Assembly: GCA_033297075.1 (NCBI GenBank)
Contig: MU858050.1
Coordinates: 496,001-560,000, forward strand
Direction of reading: 5' to 3'
DNA from: Rhypophila decipiens
Lineage: Eukaryota > Ascomycota > Sordariomycetes > Sordariales > Naviculisporaceae
DNA: 64,000 bases
Shown here: in pieces, positions 11,901 through 23,566 of the stretch
Numbering within the stretch: the stretch's first letter is position 1
Layout: each line of letters starts with the position of its first letter
Position numbers and translations under genes: made by a program
Notes under the pieces: generated by a model
Seen by the model: only the letters and a program-made list of their open reading frames with translations
What the model was told of the DNA's origin: nothing
Database searches by the model: none

Positions 11901-13528
11901 GCTTGTTCCGGCTTCACGAGTCGTGGTGCCGATCAAGCGTTTTGGGTCTGCAGGGCCCGTCGACCCTTCGCGTGACGGGGTATTTCGGCTGGCCGTGTTC
12001 TGTGCTGAGACATCGCTCGGTCGCCTTGCAGGACCATTTCTCTGGGAATTAGCTGCAGAATCCGTGGGGTATCTGATTTTGGTCGTGTCCAAGCAATACA
12101 CAAGTGCAAGGTCATTGACGGCGGTTGTGGCAGAACTCGGCTCTCCTCCTACGACTACTACGGTTTTCCCAACCGCAGTCATGCTGTGGCCAGATCTTGG
12201 GGACGGGGAAGGCCCCATGTTCTGGAAGGTATACCAGCGACGCGAGGTGATTCGGAAAGCCGCCAAATCACCAAGATCTGCTCCCTCCTCGGTCCGACCG
12301 CCAAAGATGTACATCACATCATCGACAAGAGCTGCAGCGTGGCCCTCTCTCGGGACAGGGATGTATCCTATACAATCTAACTGGTTCCAAAGGTTGGTTG
12401 TGGGGTCGAAGCACCAGACATCATTGAACCACTGGAAGCCGTTCGTCCCTCCGAAAAGGTACATCTTGTCGTTGTACGTGATCATGGAGTGATTCGTTCT
12501 CGCAGGCGGAACTTTTCCCGTTGGAGGATTTGCGCCATCAGTATTTGGGATCAGCATCTCCCAGCGGTTATTCGGCATCTGGAGTTGGTTCAGGTCAAAA
12601 GCCGCGAGGTCGTTCATGAAATATCCTTCCACTTGTCCGCCAAAGACATATATCTTTGAACCCAGGATGTTCAAAGAGTGACCATAGCGACCAGCAGGTC
12701 GAGGCCCGGTGGGCAAGGCGCGGGACCATTGCCTCGTTGCTGTTACCGGTCAGTACGTCGGCAGAAATTGAGCAAAGTGGGAAGGATCCTCACATGTATT
12801 AAGGAGATACAATGTCTCATCAAGGACATCGGACTCGTCAATCTTGGTGTCTCCTCCGTAGACGATAAATGCGTTGCCGACTAGCAAGCTCGAATGTCCG
12901 ACTCTCGGGCCCGGTCCTTCTGCCGTCGTAGCAAGCGGGTAGCATGCCATACTGCCGCCAGCTTCAATCAACCACAGGTCGCCTTTCACGGTGGAACTGT
13001 TGATCAGTCCGCCCATGACATATATATCGCCCTCCTTTGATGATACCGAGTTGACTGCGGCGCCATATCGAGGAAACGGGCTAGGGTGTGAGGACGTGTA
13101 GGTTAACCTTCGTTGCGACCACGGGTAGAGAGAAGCGTTTGGGTTTGTCATTTGCATCGGTGCCGGTGCCGCGCCATTACGAAACTGCGCAAGATGTTCT
13201 TGTTAGATCGGGGGTTCTATCGTATATCGGTAGAGGGAAGAGGGGAAAAGAATCTCACCGGTAGGTCACTGGGCTGCTGCTGCAACTGTGATTGAGGGGG
13301 AGTCTGCTGCTGTTGCTCCAGGCTCTGGCCTCGTTGGCGGCCATAGGGTTGGTCCGGACTTCCTGCACTCCCATCATTGTCCAGTGAATTCAAACTGCCG
13401 GTAGGTGTTGATCGCGATCCCTTCTCGTCTCTGATGCGCGCAGCTGCCGTGGGCCCGGAGCCGGGTGGGCCATCTCGACTTGCAAGCGACCGGTCCTGGT
13501 TTTTCTTGGACTTGAAAAGAAAAGCCAT
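8985..13528 (-). CDS. Kel1/Tea1-type kelch coiled-coil polarity protein
   Basis: Three exons on the minus strand (13528-13259, 13184-12794, 12739-8985) give 1471 residues. The introns are 74 and 54 nt and the frame is maintained. Residues 1-90 are a low-complexity Gln/Pro leader. Six kelch-type motifs run from about 129 to 425, for example RYGAAVNS..IYVMGG, GHSSLLVGNAFIVYGG, HSLNILGSKIYVFGG and GHAAALVDDVMYIFGG, and should form a beta-propeller. A disordered Pro/Ser region (430-660) is followed by a very long coiled coil (about 730-1380, heptads rich in E, A, L, Q). This order matches yeast Kel1/Kel2 and fission yeast Tea1, cell-end markers that link microtubules to polarised growth and formins. 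Membership of the family is clear. Whether it acts as the Tea1 or the Kel1 counterpart in hyphal tip growth is inference. Confidence 0.92.
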
Positions 13529-16500
13529 GACGGGCGTCTAGATTCGATCATGCAAGAACGACCGCGTCGTTGTCGAAGTCGAGACTCTGTTGCGCCGTAT
13601 TGCAACTTGTCACTGCCCTCAAAAGTCGACGCACTCCAATTGAGGAATTTTGGTGCACGCTTCAGGGGCAATCCGTGTCGCTCGCTCAGGGGGAGCAGAT
13701 GGGTGCGGAGCGGATTGGCGGGCAGCAGCTGTCGACTAGCTGGATGCAAGAGAAATGCGAAGGCCGGAGAGGTAGTCGTCGCTCGAGTTTGGGGATGGCT
13801 GGGAGAGCATCGGTCTGGTGGTGGAGGAGCGGGCGATCTACAGCCGTTCGATTTTCTGTTCGACCTCTTCTTTTTTTTCCTCTTCCCCTTTTGGCGAGGG
13901 TCCTTGTCAGCCCCGGCACGCGCCTCAAAAAAGCGACTGAGAGAGAGGCTTGTTGCCGGCGCAGGTGCAGCAGAGTGCAACAGCAACGGGGAGAGCGAAG
14001 CAACAGAAAATTACAAAAATACGAAGCACGACGGCGAGGCTGGCCTGGTGCTGGAATTGAGTTGAAAAGACCCCAAAGAGAGTCAATGCGACATGTTATT
14101 GTAATGATGGAAGTTGATGAGCCAAACCTCCTTCCTTTTTTTCTGCAAATCGGCAAGCAAATGAGCGACCCAGTTGCAGCAGTGCAATGCAGGCGGGCGA
14201 GCACAGGGGGTAAGGCGGGAGTGGACACTTGAACAAGGGCCACAGAGAGGGATCCATTCCGCGAGAACACAGAGGGGCGTTTTTGCTGCACACTTGTTCA
14301 TCCTGCACTGATGCAAGCACTTCCCGGGCACTACTTGAACCAGCCAATCCCAGCAGGCTATTTGGCTGCATCACCCACACCCCCATCCCACTCTGGAACT
14401 CTGGAAGCACGGCTAACACCTTCTTTGTAGTAACCTACCTGAGTGCACTGCAGAAACAGAAACATAGTTCAGGGGGGAGCTGGCCTGTCAATGTTCCCCC
14501 AATTACGACGAGGGAATGGGCACTATTCTGTGGGGCACATGGGCGCCAGTTCACAAACTCCAAAATACAAATGGCCTTTCTGAGCCCCAAGTGGCACAAA
14601 GTCAGGGTTGACAGGAGGTCTTGGTTGGTCCGGAAAGATCTGACAGACTGACAATCCTCTCACTGATGGGCGATGTTTTGTTGCTTCTAAAAATGGGAGC
14701 TGCCGTCCATCGAATAGACCATCATAGGTCTTCCTATATCAACCCACGCTATAACCGGGTCACGATTGCGAAAATCATGGAAAATCGGTGGTATGTAAAC
14801 CTGGATCGGCCGCCCCATAACTCCCCTTGGTATGTATCCTTATTACTGTATGGAAATTGTTGGGGAGTGAGCGATTATCATGTCGATGGACTCTGAGCCG
14901 GGTCGAGTCCTAGTGAACGTTTTCTTCTAGTGTATCCGTAACCGTCCCTCTACTACCGCCTCTTTTATCTCCTCTTCGACTTCCGCCGATCATGGCTAAA
15001 AACTGGAATGGACATGATGGACTCGATACAGGTTCTTTTTGTTCAAGTGAAAGTGCATTTATATATGAGGGATGGCTCCCTGGTGCAGTTGCGATGCGGA
15101 AAGGTCCTCACACGAAAACATACACGGGCAGTGTTATGAGCCTGCATCGTCAACAGCCGGGCTTGCTACACAATGTCCTTGCCTTCTAACCGGTGACCGG
15201 TTTGATGTTGCGGATACACTGCCGGCGGAATCCGTCATCCTTTTCTGTCCTGTAATACGGATAAGACGGTCCCTCATGAGGCTTCTCGGATCTGGTGTTC
15301 GAGTCTGACAGGACAGGTATGCATGAACATCTTTAGTATTCGTGAAGTGCCACATGCTCGCCCTGTCCGGTTGTTGGGGACTCAACAGGGACAAGTGCAC
15401 TCCGCCGCCGCTCTCCAAGACACAATGCTGGACATATAGTGTATGGGACGTGCTGATAAGAAAGAAGGCAATGAATGGAAGGAATAGGGAAGTTTTTTCA
15501 AAACAAACGAGGTCGGCTATGGACTTTCAGTTTTCGCGAGGCTGGTCTTTATGAAAAGGCTCTGAAGTTGAACTGCCGCACAAATTCGTATTAGCGTCGT
15601 ATCCTGCGGGCTGCTCGGGGACCCTGGCTCTACGTGTTTCATGTTTCTTATTAAGCTTGCGGGCTCAGGGGGGTGTATTTTCAGGGGCACAGCGTTGATC
15701 TTGAACTGGACCCAGCCAAGATAATTAGCGGTCAACATAATTTAAATTCACGATTTTGAACAAGATCATCGCCAACAGGGTTTTTGCATCGTATTCAGCT
15801 TTATATATATTTTCCGCTCTCGCTCCGGTGTCTCTTTTCCCTTTCTCGGAGGCAGAATTCTTCGACCGGCAATATCTCGACCGAGCTCGACCCGGAGGGT
15901 TCGCTGAAGACAAGGTAAAAGCTTGTTCGAGGAAGTGGTTCCATTTCTATGCATTCACCGTCATCAAATCATCCCCAATCTGTCCCCGCCATTTGGTACA
16001 CTGTGGAGGCATCATGCATATCCATGATCCAGTCAAGATGGTTAAAAATAGGGAGCTGCCAGTCATTGATGATATTTGGGGAATTAGGGCCAATATGCGT
16101 GGGCTCATCCAGCACTCAGACGAGGCATGTGAGAAGCAGCTCCTTGAACTTCCCATATCGACTTTTATGCACCTTTCGTCACTCTTGAATATTGAACTCC
16201 ACATTGTCAACATAAGCACTGGATTATGGTTATCCAGCTTGTCGGGTTGCCACTTCAGAATGGACTCTCTGTGGGCCTCTTGGCTTCGATGAGGGCCATG
16301 ATCGATGGCAGGCTCGTGATAAGCTCACATCTTGCCTTAGCCACGACGTCACGCCCAAGACTGCTCTCAGCATGGCCTTGTCTTGGGGAACTGTCAGTGG
16401 TGAAAACGTCTCGAGATAGTGGGTCTTAGACTTGGATACTATGAAGTTGCGCCAGGGAGAGTCGGCCTCAGGGGCGAGATTGGATTGTCAACTTGATATT

Positions 16501-17040
16501 TTGATTTCGATCTCGGAGTGCGCATGTCAGGTATTATCAGATCTCTATTTCCAACTCTAACAACTGACTTGTCTTGCCAGGCTGGAAATTACCACCTCCA
16601 CGGTCTTAACCCAACTCACAATGAGTCCATCTTACCACAGATTTGATTCATTGCCTTTAAATGGGAGGTTCAAGGGGAGGTCATGTTCTGAACACTTGCC
16701 AAATTTGCCTCAGTGTGCGAGCCATTTCAACTGATTTATGCTCAACGACAGACATAGACGCTCCCTTCGAGACAAAAGGAGGAAGCCATTGCTTCATTTC
16801 TGTAGATATATATGCACATCAGCCTCAGATATAAGCCAAAAAGCTAATTCTGATGAAGGCTCTATTTGCATGTTGCCATCCCGAAACCATGTTACCTTAG
16901 AATTAGATACTACGAAATCACCACTTTAACTGAAGTAAGATGGTTTTCCAACAATCTGAAACTTGGGATGAATACTCTTAGTATTAATCACATGTGGTGA
17001 AGTACGGATACAGACCCTCAAGTCTGCAACATCTGCTTAC

Positions 17041-17448
17041 TCAAAAATGGAGCCCTTGTATTCTCGTTCGAAATAGAAGCGCAAGCACTTTGTTGGTATT
17101 TGCGAGCATGTTATAATCGGTTACGACCCTGGAAGGAAAAGTGGTAGACGAAAGCGAACCGAGCGAGGCGAAACACACTTTCATCTCATCAGTGATGGTT
17201 TTGATATCACGTGAAAATTCGACAGCTGAGATGACAGCCGCCTGTCTTGGGCAGGTGGGGTGCAAAGCCGCAGCTTCCCGAATGAGGCTGAGAGCTCGGT
17301 TGAGCTCGCTGTCGCTCAGCGCTTCCCGCCCCAAGTCACCAGCAAACGCGTCCGCGCACAGGCCGCCTTGCGTCTCGCCAACCCCTCTGCCTGGTGTCAG
17401 TGCTCCACTTTGGCGGTCAAGCTCATGTTCAGCACTCCAATCATCCAT
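17041..17448 (-). CDS. Doubtful small ORF upstream of raptor
   Basis: An ATG-initiated frame of 135 residues is preceded in frame by a TGA, so it cannot be extended 5'. The stretch AALHPTCPRQAAVISAVEFS and what follows has a helical-looking pattern, but I recognise no family. A longer frame on the opposite strand overlaps it, which is common by chance at this base composition. A GTAAGC directly after the stop TGA does not extend the frame. It may be a gene relic or nothing. Confidence 0.18.
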   Translation of the reverse strand: MDDWSAEHELDRQSGALTPGRGVGETQGGLCADAFAGDLGREALSDSELNRALSLIREAAALHPTCPRQAAVISAVEFSRDIKTITDEMKVCFASLGSLSSTTFPSRVVTDYNMLANTNKVLALLFRTRIQGLHF

Positions 17449-17894
17449 CCGCCGTTGCCTTCAACTCTCCACGACACTAGACGTTGCGCGACAGGTAGCT
17501 CGCCTACTTTTGGATGACATCGTATCCCAGTCGACCCTAGACACTGGTGTTTTTTTCAATTTTCCCACGATCCTGACGGTGTGCGTATAACAGAACGTTT
17601 GATCCTTGGGCGGTCATCGTCGGTTCAGTTTCGCCAACTCAGAATCCCGGGATAGGCAAAAGCGACCAAAGACCTCGAATTAGGGCTCCCGGGTGAACAC
17701 TGCACCTGCATACGCTTTCCCACTCCCGGCAATCACCCACCTGACGAGTTGCACGACGGCGCGCCCCTCTCTCAGTCTGTTTTCCTTGAGGCGTGTTTAC
17801 CGCAACCCCAATCTGCTTCGTCAAAACCACTCCCGAAGCCTTACCCCGATCCTTCCGAACAGAGCGCCGGCGAAACGACTGCGAAGAGGAGACC

Positions 17895-17915
17895 ATGTCG
17901 ACCCGGCTGTACTAG
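17895..17915 (+). promoter_or_regulatory. Six-codon uORF just before raptor start
   Basis: ATG TCG ACC CGG CTG TAC TAG encodes MSTRLY. Its stop ends six bases before the presumed raptor ATG at 17922. Both ATGs have A at -3, so ribosomes should use the upstream one to a fair degree. If the transcript begins upstream of 17895, the raptor start would be reached by leaky scanning or very short-range reinitiation. This would give translational control of a TORC1 subunit. The transcript start is not known. Confidence 0.5.
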
Positions 17916-17921
17916 GCCATT

Positions 17922-20900
17922 ATGACTGCCCTCTCCGTACAGGCTCCTCGTTCTCAAAACCCTGACCAGCGGCCAAACATTCCTCCTTCGTTGAGACCAA
18001 CAGCACAGCCTTCGACGACTTCAAACGGCAATCGCGCCCCATCTCGCCGCGCCGAAAACGACATGTCGTCGGTCCATGGCCCGCGCCAACCAGCCGCCGA
18101 GGCATCCTCCTCACGCACTGAGGTGAATGGACGGCTGCCCTCGGAGCATCCCAGCGAGCTTGTGCTCCGTCCCGGCCGACTCAATCTCAACGGTCGGCGA
18201 CAGTCCGACACGGCTGCGTCGCATCGCCCATCCAGCGCCCCCGGAAACAAGCAGAACCTTCCCGAAAGCCATTTAAATGGCGGAGCTTCTGATGATGACG
18301 AGGACGATGCCCCTCAGTTACGACCAGCAAAACCACGACTTCTTCGGTCAAAGAGCGAGCATGGAGGTATCCGTAACGGTAGCGAGACCAACGAGCAGCA
18401 TGATGACGATTATCTCGAGTGGGGTGCCAGGCACGGTTTTGAGGATCATTATCAGTCCGAGGATTACATCTCTGCCCTTGCAAATGTGAGTATCCATTGC
18501 GCGAGAAACTTATCTCCTAGCTGCTAACCCACCACAGAGTTGGTATATGTATTTTACCGATAAGCGACATGAAAACACCGGAAAACCCAAATCACCTCCT
18601 TTTGAGATACAAGATTGGCGCATGAGGGACCGGTTGAAGACGGTGTCAGCAGCTATTGCTGTATGTCTAAATATTGGCGTTGAGCCGCCTGATCAGCTCA
18701 GAACGACACCAGGTGCGAAGATGGAGGCATGGCAGGACCCCACCACTCAACCCGTGTCCAAGGCGCTGGAGAACATTGGTAAGGCTCTGCAAGCCCAGTA
18801 CGAGACACTGGCCATCAGGACTCGCTATAAGCAGTATTTGGATCCCTCCATCGAGGAGACCAAAAAGTTCAGCATCTCGCTTCGCCGAAATGCCAAGGAT
18901 GAGCGTATCCTGTTCCACTACAATGGGCACGGCGTTCCTAAGCCGACAGCGTCTGGAGAGATATGGGTATTTAACAAAACCTATACACAGTACATTCCTG
19001 TCTCTTTGTATGACCTGCAGCAGTGGCTTCAAGCTCCGACCATCTTCGTCTGGGATTGTTCCGAGGCCGGTAACATTCTCAACAACTACCATCGATTCGT
19101 CAGCAAGCATGAAGAAGAGGAGGACGAAAATGCCTCGACGGATCCGAACTACGAAAAGATGAACTACCGACCCTACATCCATCTGGCTGCATGTGGTGTC
19201 AAAGAAAACCTACCTACCAACCCCTTATTACCGGCAGATCTCTTCACCAGTTGCTTGACGACTCCCATCGAGATGGCTCTCTGGTTCTTTGTTCTGCAAA
19301 GTCCCCTGAAGACCAACCTCACCCCTGAGCGTGCGAGGAGGCTTCCTGGACGGCTCCAGGAGCGCCGGACACCACTTGGAGAGCTGAACTGGATCTTTAC
19401 TGCGATTACGGACACGATTGCGTGGACCACCCTGCCTCGTCAACTCTTCCGGAAGTTTTTCCGCCAAGATCTGATGGTGGCGGCGCTGTTCCGTAACTTC
19501 CTGCTTGCACAGCGCATAATGCCTGTGTACAACTGCCATCCTCAGTCATACCCAGAACTCCCAGACACACGGCAGCATCCATTGTGGGAAAGCTGGGATC
19601 TGGCAGTTGATATGGCCTTGTCACAGCTTCCCATGCTGGAGAAGAAAGAGGCTGAAGGCATCGAGTATGAGTACGTCAACTCGAGTTTCTTCACCGAGCA
19701 GCTCACGGCCTTTGAAATCTACCTGACACGAGGAGATGCAATGTCCCAAAAGCCCCCTGATCAGCTTCCTGTTGTACTTCAGGTTCTTCTCAGCCAGCAA
19801 CATCGCCTCCGAGCTTTGATCCTGTTGGGAAGGTTCCTGGATCTCGGCCCATGGGCAGTTCAGTTGGCTTTGAGCATTGGCATCTTCCCATACGTCTTGA
19901 AGCTTCTCCAGTCAGCTGCGCAGGAGCTGAAACCTGTCATGGTTTTCATCTGGACTCGAGTGTTGGCCGTCGACATCTCATGCCAGACAGACCTTATCAA
20001 AGACAATGGGTACAACTACTTCGCCGCCATAATGAAGCCCCAAGAAACATTCCCCGTAGTCGGCGTTGTCGTCCTGGACGAACACAAAGCCATGTGCGCG
20101 TTTATTCTGGCCATGCTGTGCAAGGGATACAAGCCCGGGCAGATTGTGTGCAACTCGACCGACATCATGACATATTGCCTCCAACATATCAGCCATCCTG
20201 AAAATCCACTTCTCCGACAGTGGTCGTGTCTCTGTATCAGCCAGCTCTGGCAAGATCTCCCCGACGGCAAGTGGAGAGGTATCCGGGAAAATGCTCACCT
20301 GAAGCTCTCGTTCCTCATCAAGGATCAGTGCCCTGAAGTGCGAGCAGCGATGGCTCATGCCATGACCACATTCCTCGGCATCCCTGATCTGACGGACGAA
20401 GTTGCAAGAATTGAGGAAGGCATTGCTTGGACCATGCTCGAGCTCGCTACAGACGGAAGCCCGGTTGTCCGGAAGGAACTGCTTGTGTTCTTCTCTCATT
20501 TTGTCCTACGCTACGAGAACAAGTTCCTTGTTGCTGCGTATGAGCAGTTGCTCGAGGAGAAGGAGTACAGCATGTTCCCTCCTCCTGAAGATGGTCAGGA
20601 TCACAAGATGGGTTTGCACTACGCTCGGCCCGAGAACCGTGAGAGAGACGGGACTATCAAGCCGTCAGCCTTTGGCATTGCTCATGATTCTGTCTTTGCT
20701 GCATGCTGGAAACATATCAATATTTTGAGCGTGGATCCTCATCCCGAGGTTCAGAGGGACGCTACGATTGTTGTGGACTATGTTCACAATGCCCTCCGCC
20801 ATTCTCCCGTCGGCGCCCAGGCCCAAAACCTCATGGACGAGATTGCCCGACGCTTTAGAAAAGTGTCGAGGGGTGATATGAGCCAGAGGTCCAATGTTAC

Positions 20901-22436
20901 CGGGACGCATACGGTGATTGCACAACCTATGCCATCTCCTGGTCTGCTGAAGCGGACTGCCAGCTACATATTTGGCCCTCTTATGGGTGGAGCTTTGGAG
21001 ACTTCTACTCCTTCAGCGACGCCTCCCGCTTCCCCGGGTCTACAAAGGTCGCATTCTCAACGATCTCGGAAGGGTCCAAGTCGTGATTCGGCACCGCCTG
21101 AGCAACGAGACCAACTCACGTCACCGGCTAATTACCATGTCGCGAACGAACCTTCTTGTGCAGGTTACAAAGAGCGCAGCCCCACTGAGCTCCCGACTTT
21201 GCCACTTACAAGTACCTTCCTGGATTGGTCCATCGAGTACTTCCGTGAACCACAAATGAAGCCTCCCGAGGCCGAAGAACCTGGCAGTCATGAGTATAAT
21301 GAGAGGCTTTGGCGCCGAGCACGTAACGAGGGCGTTTTGAGGGAAACACAGCCTCAGAAGCAACATGCAAGAACTCACAAGTGGACCAGCGTGGTTGGCA
21401 CTTTTAACAACGGTGCTCAACCTGCCAAGCTGGCATTCCACCAGTACGAGAATCATGTTGCTGCAGCAGATGATGGAAACACGATTTGCATCTGGGATTG
21501 GAAGGAATCGAGTCGCCGGAGTCGCTTCTCTAACGGCAATCCAGAAGGGTCCAAGATTTCGGACATGAAGTTCATCAACGAAGATGACCAGGCCCTGCTA
21601 ATGACGGGTTCTTCAGATGGCGTGTTGCGTGTGTACCGCAACTACGATAGCGATGAGAATGTCGAGCTTGCCTCTGCGTGGCGAGCCTTGACCCACATGG
21701 TTCCCTCAAATGTTAATTCAGGCATGGTGTTCGACTGGCAACAGGTTAATGGCCAGGTTCTGGTCGCGGGCGATGAACGTGTTATTCGCATTTGGAATGC
21801 AGGCCACGAGATTTGCACGCACGAAATACCTGCACGGTCTGGATCCTGCGTCACGTCTTTGACGTCGGATCAGATGTCGGGCAACATATTTGTTGCTGGT
21901 TTTGGTGATGGTGCCATCCGTGTATTCGACTCGAGGAACAAACCACAGCAAGCCATGGTCCTCAAGTGGAAGGATGAAAGCAGGCAGTGGGTCCGGTCTG
22001 TCCATATGCAGCGCGGCGGACAACGCGAGCTGCTGTCAGCAAGTCGGAACGGCAAGGTTCGCTTCTGGGATATTCGGATGGACCAGCCGCTCAAGTCATT
22101 CCAGACGACAAGAGACGTGCTCCGAACGGCAAGTGTCCATGAGCACCTGCCAGTCTTTGCAGTGTAAGTTCCCAACACACCCCCTTCCAGTGGAATTGTG
22201 GCTAACCATGTGTTTGTGATAGTGGTACTGGTGCACATCTTGTCAAGGTCTTTGACTTTGACGGACATGAGCTCTCACGAGTCGAGCCTTACTCGAGCTT
22301 CTTGCAAGGCGGCAAGAGCACGGCCATCACCGCAACCGCGTTCCACCCTCACCAGATGATCCTGGGATGTGCCGCTAGGGGCGATTACCACATCAACCTT
22401 TTCTCTGCTGGGAATGAACCCGTCGTTCCGATCTAA
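17922..22436 (+). CDS. Raptor/Kog1, TORC1 scaffold subunit
   Basis: Three exons (17922-18485, 18538-22163, 22223-22436) give 1467 residues, the usual size for fungal raptor (Kog1/Mip1). Raptor presents substrates to TOR kinase in TORC1 at the vacuole. After a disordered, acidic N-terminus (1-180), the raptor N-terminal caspase-like domain is evident: GVEPPDQLRTTPGAK near 236, FHYNGHGVPKPT near 313 and VWDCSEAGNIL near 359. HEAT-like helical repeats follow to about 870. A Ser/Pro-rich linker leads to a C-terminal WD40 propeller from about 1135 to the end, with GNTICIWDW, DGVLRVYRN, ERVIRIWNAG and GKVRFWDIRM. The last exon completes the final blade (GAHLVKVFDFDG) and ends in EPVVPI. Introns of 52 and 59 nt have GTGAGT and GTAAGT donors. 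A six-codon uORF ends just upstream of the start. Confidence 0.96.
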
Positions 22437-23566
22437 GCTGAAGGCACGCAATGATCAGCGGACGTAGTCTTTGTTTTGCCCAAGTGCGTCTGCCCTACCG
22501 GCTTGTCTGTTGCTGGTCTCCTCGGGGGTCAGTCTGACTAGGATTATGTCACATCTCCCATGCGACAGAACAGTTCCAGATCTTTCCGGAATACTTTCTT
22601 TCGCTGTATTTTCTTCTCTTTCTACTGGTGATGATTATTATACTTGCTTACAGCCCAAGGCCGCCTTTGGCAGTGGTGTACCTGGCTTTGCATTTTTACT
22701 CACCATTCTTTTAATGATTCAGCGAATCGCTTTGTTGTATTTCTGTTTTGCTCTTCCAAGACGTTGCATAGCACTGGGACTCATGGTTGCATGCATGTTG
22801 AATTATATAGCGCCGGGATTGGGTTTTCTTTATTCTCTCTTGCGAATAGCTTGTGGGTGAGCTACGATTTGAAGATGGCAAGGGCTTAATTTGACCTAGT
22901 GATCTAGGTGGTAGAGTAGCCTGTGGGCTTTTGTGTTTCGATTCTATTATATCGACTGCTTCGCGCTCATGACTCTCAAGGGTAATGGGGCTTCTTGTCA
23001 GGCGTTGGGTCATGGGGCTTTGGGAGATATGGGAACCTAAGCATGGGTCTTGTGGTGTGTTTGATACTCGCTGTACGTATTTGCTAAACATATCATGTGT
23101 CAATCAAATGAGTGTTGTGTCTGTGCCTATTGGCTCATGAGTTGGGTCGTGATGTTGTGATAGAACATTCGCACTTGGAGGTGTTCTACTCCATTACCCC
23201 TTTAATGTTTTCAGTACCGGTGTTCTGTAATTACGTGTAATCTGCTGAGATGTATTGTGTTGTTACAGCCTTTGGTAATCCAGCCCGCGGTCTCAGGTTG
23301 CCAAGCCCGGCTCCCCTCTAGGTCGAGCTGCAAGCTCAAAAAATCCACTCGAGATTATCAACGCCATCGTCATCAACTGCTTGGGAGCAGGCTGCTTTAC
23401 GGTTCAAAATACCCATACCAGGGGCCAATCGAGAGTGTCCTTATCGGCTGACAGTCGCCAATTGGCATCACCAAGGCCTCTGACCCCTACGACTTCTCCG
23501 GTTACCCGATTTTCATCCGCTAGAGTCTCGCCTGTTTGGGTCCCCCGGGGCCTTGTGAACGTCGCC
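22437..23566. other. Intergenic region
   Basis: The interval between two tandem plus-strand genes should hold the raptor 3' end and the promoter of the next gene. Short hydrophobic frames at 22471-22889 are T-rich 3' sequence and show no family. From about 23380 the downstream frame is already open, so the leader of the next gene is in frame with it for 62 codons. Confidence 0.5.

Larger units (their letters stand above)
13529..17921. other. Large divergent intergenic region
   Basis: This gap of about 4.4 kb lies between the divergent kelch-protein and raptor genes and must contain both promoters and leaders. The first 550 bases are pyrimidine-rich on the minus strand, as expected of the kelch gene leader. 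No conserved domain was recognised in any frame. The only frame with a protein-like composition is a 135-residue one on the minus strand at 17041-17448, listed separately with low confidence. Confidence 0.55.

Noticed and set aside
22471..22889. Hydrophobic frames downstream of raptor
   Set aside because: Located in the expected 3' untranslated region, T-rich, no family.
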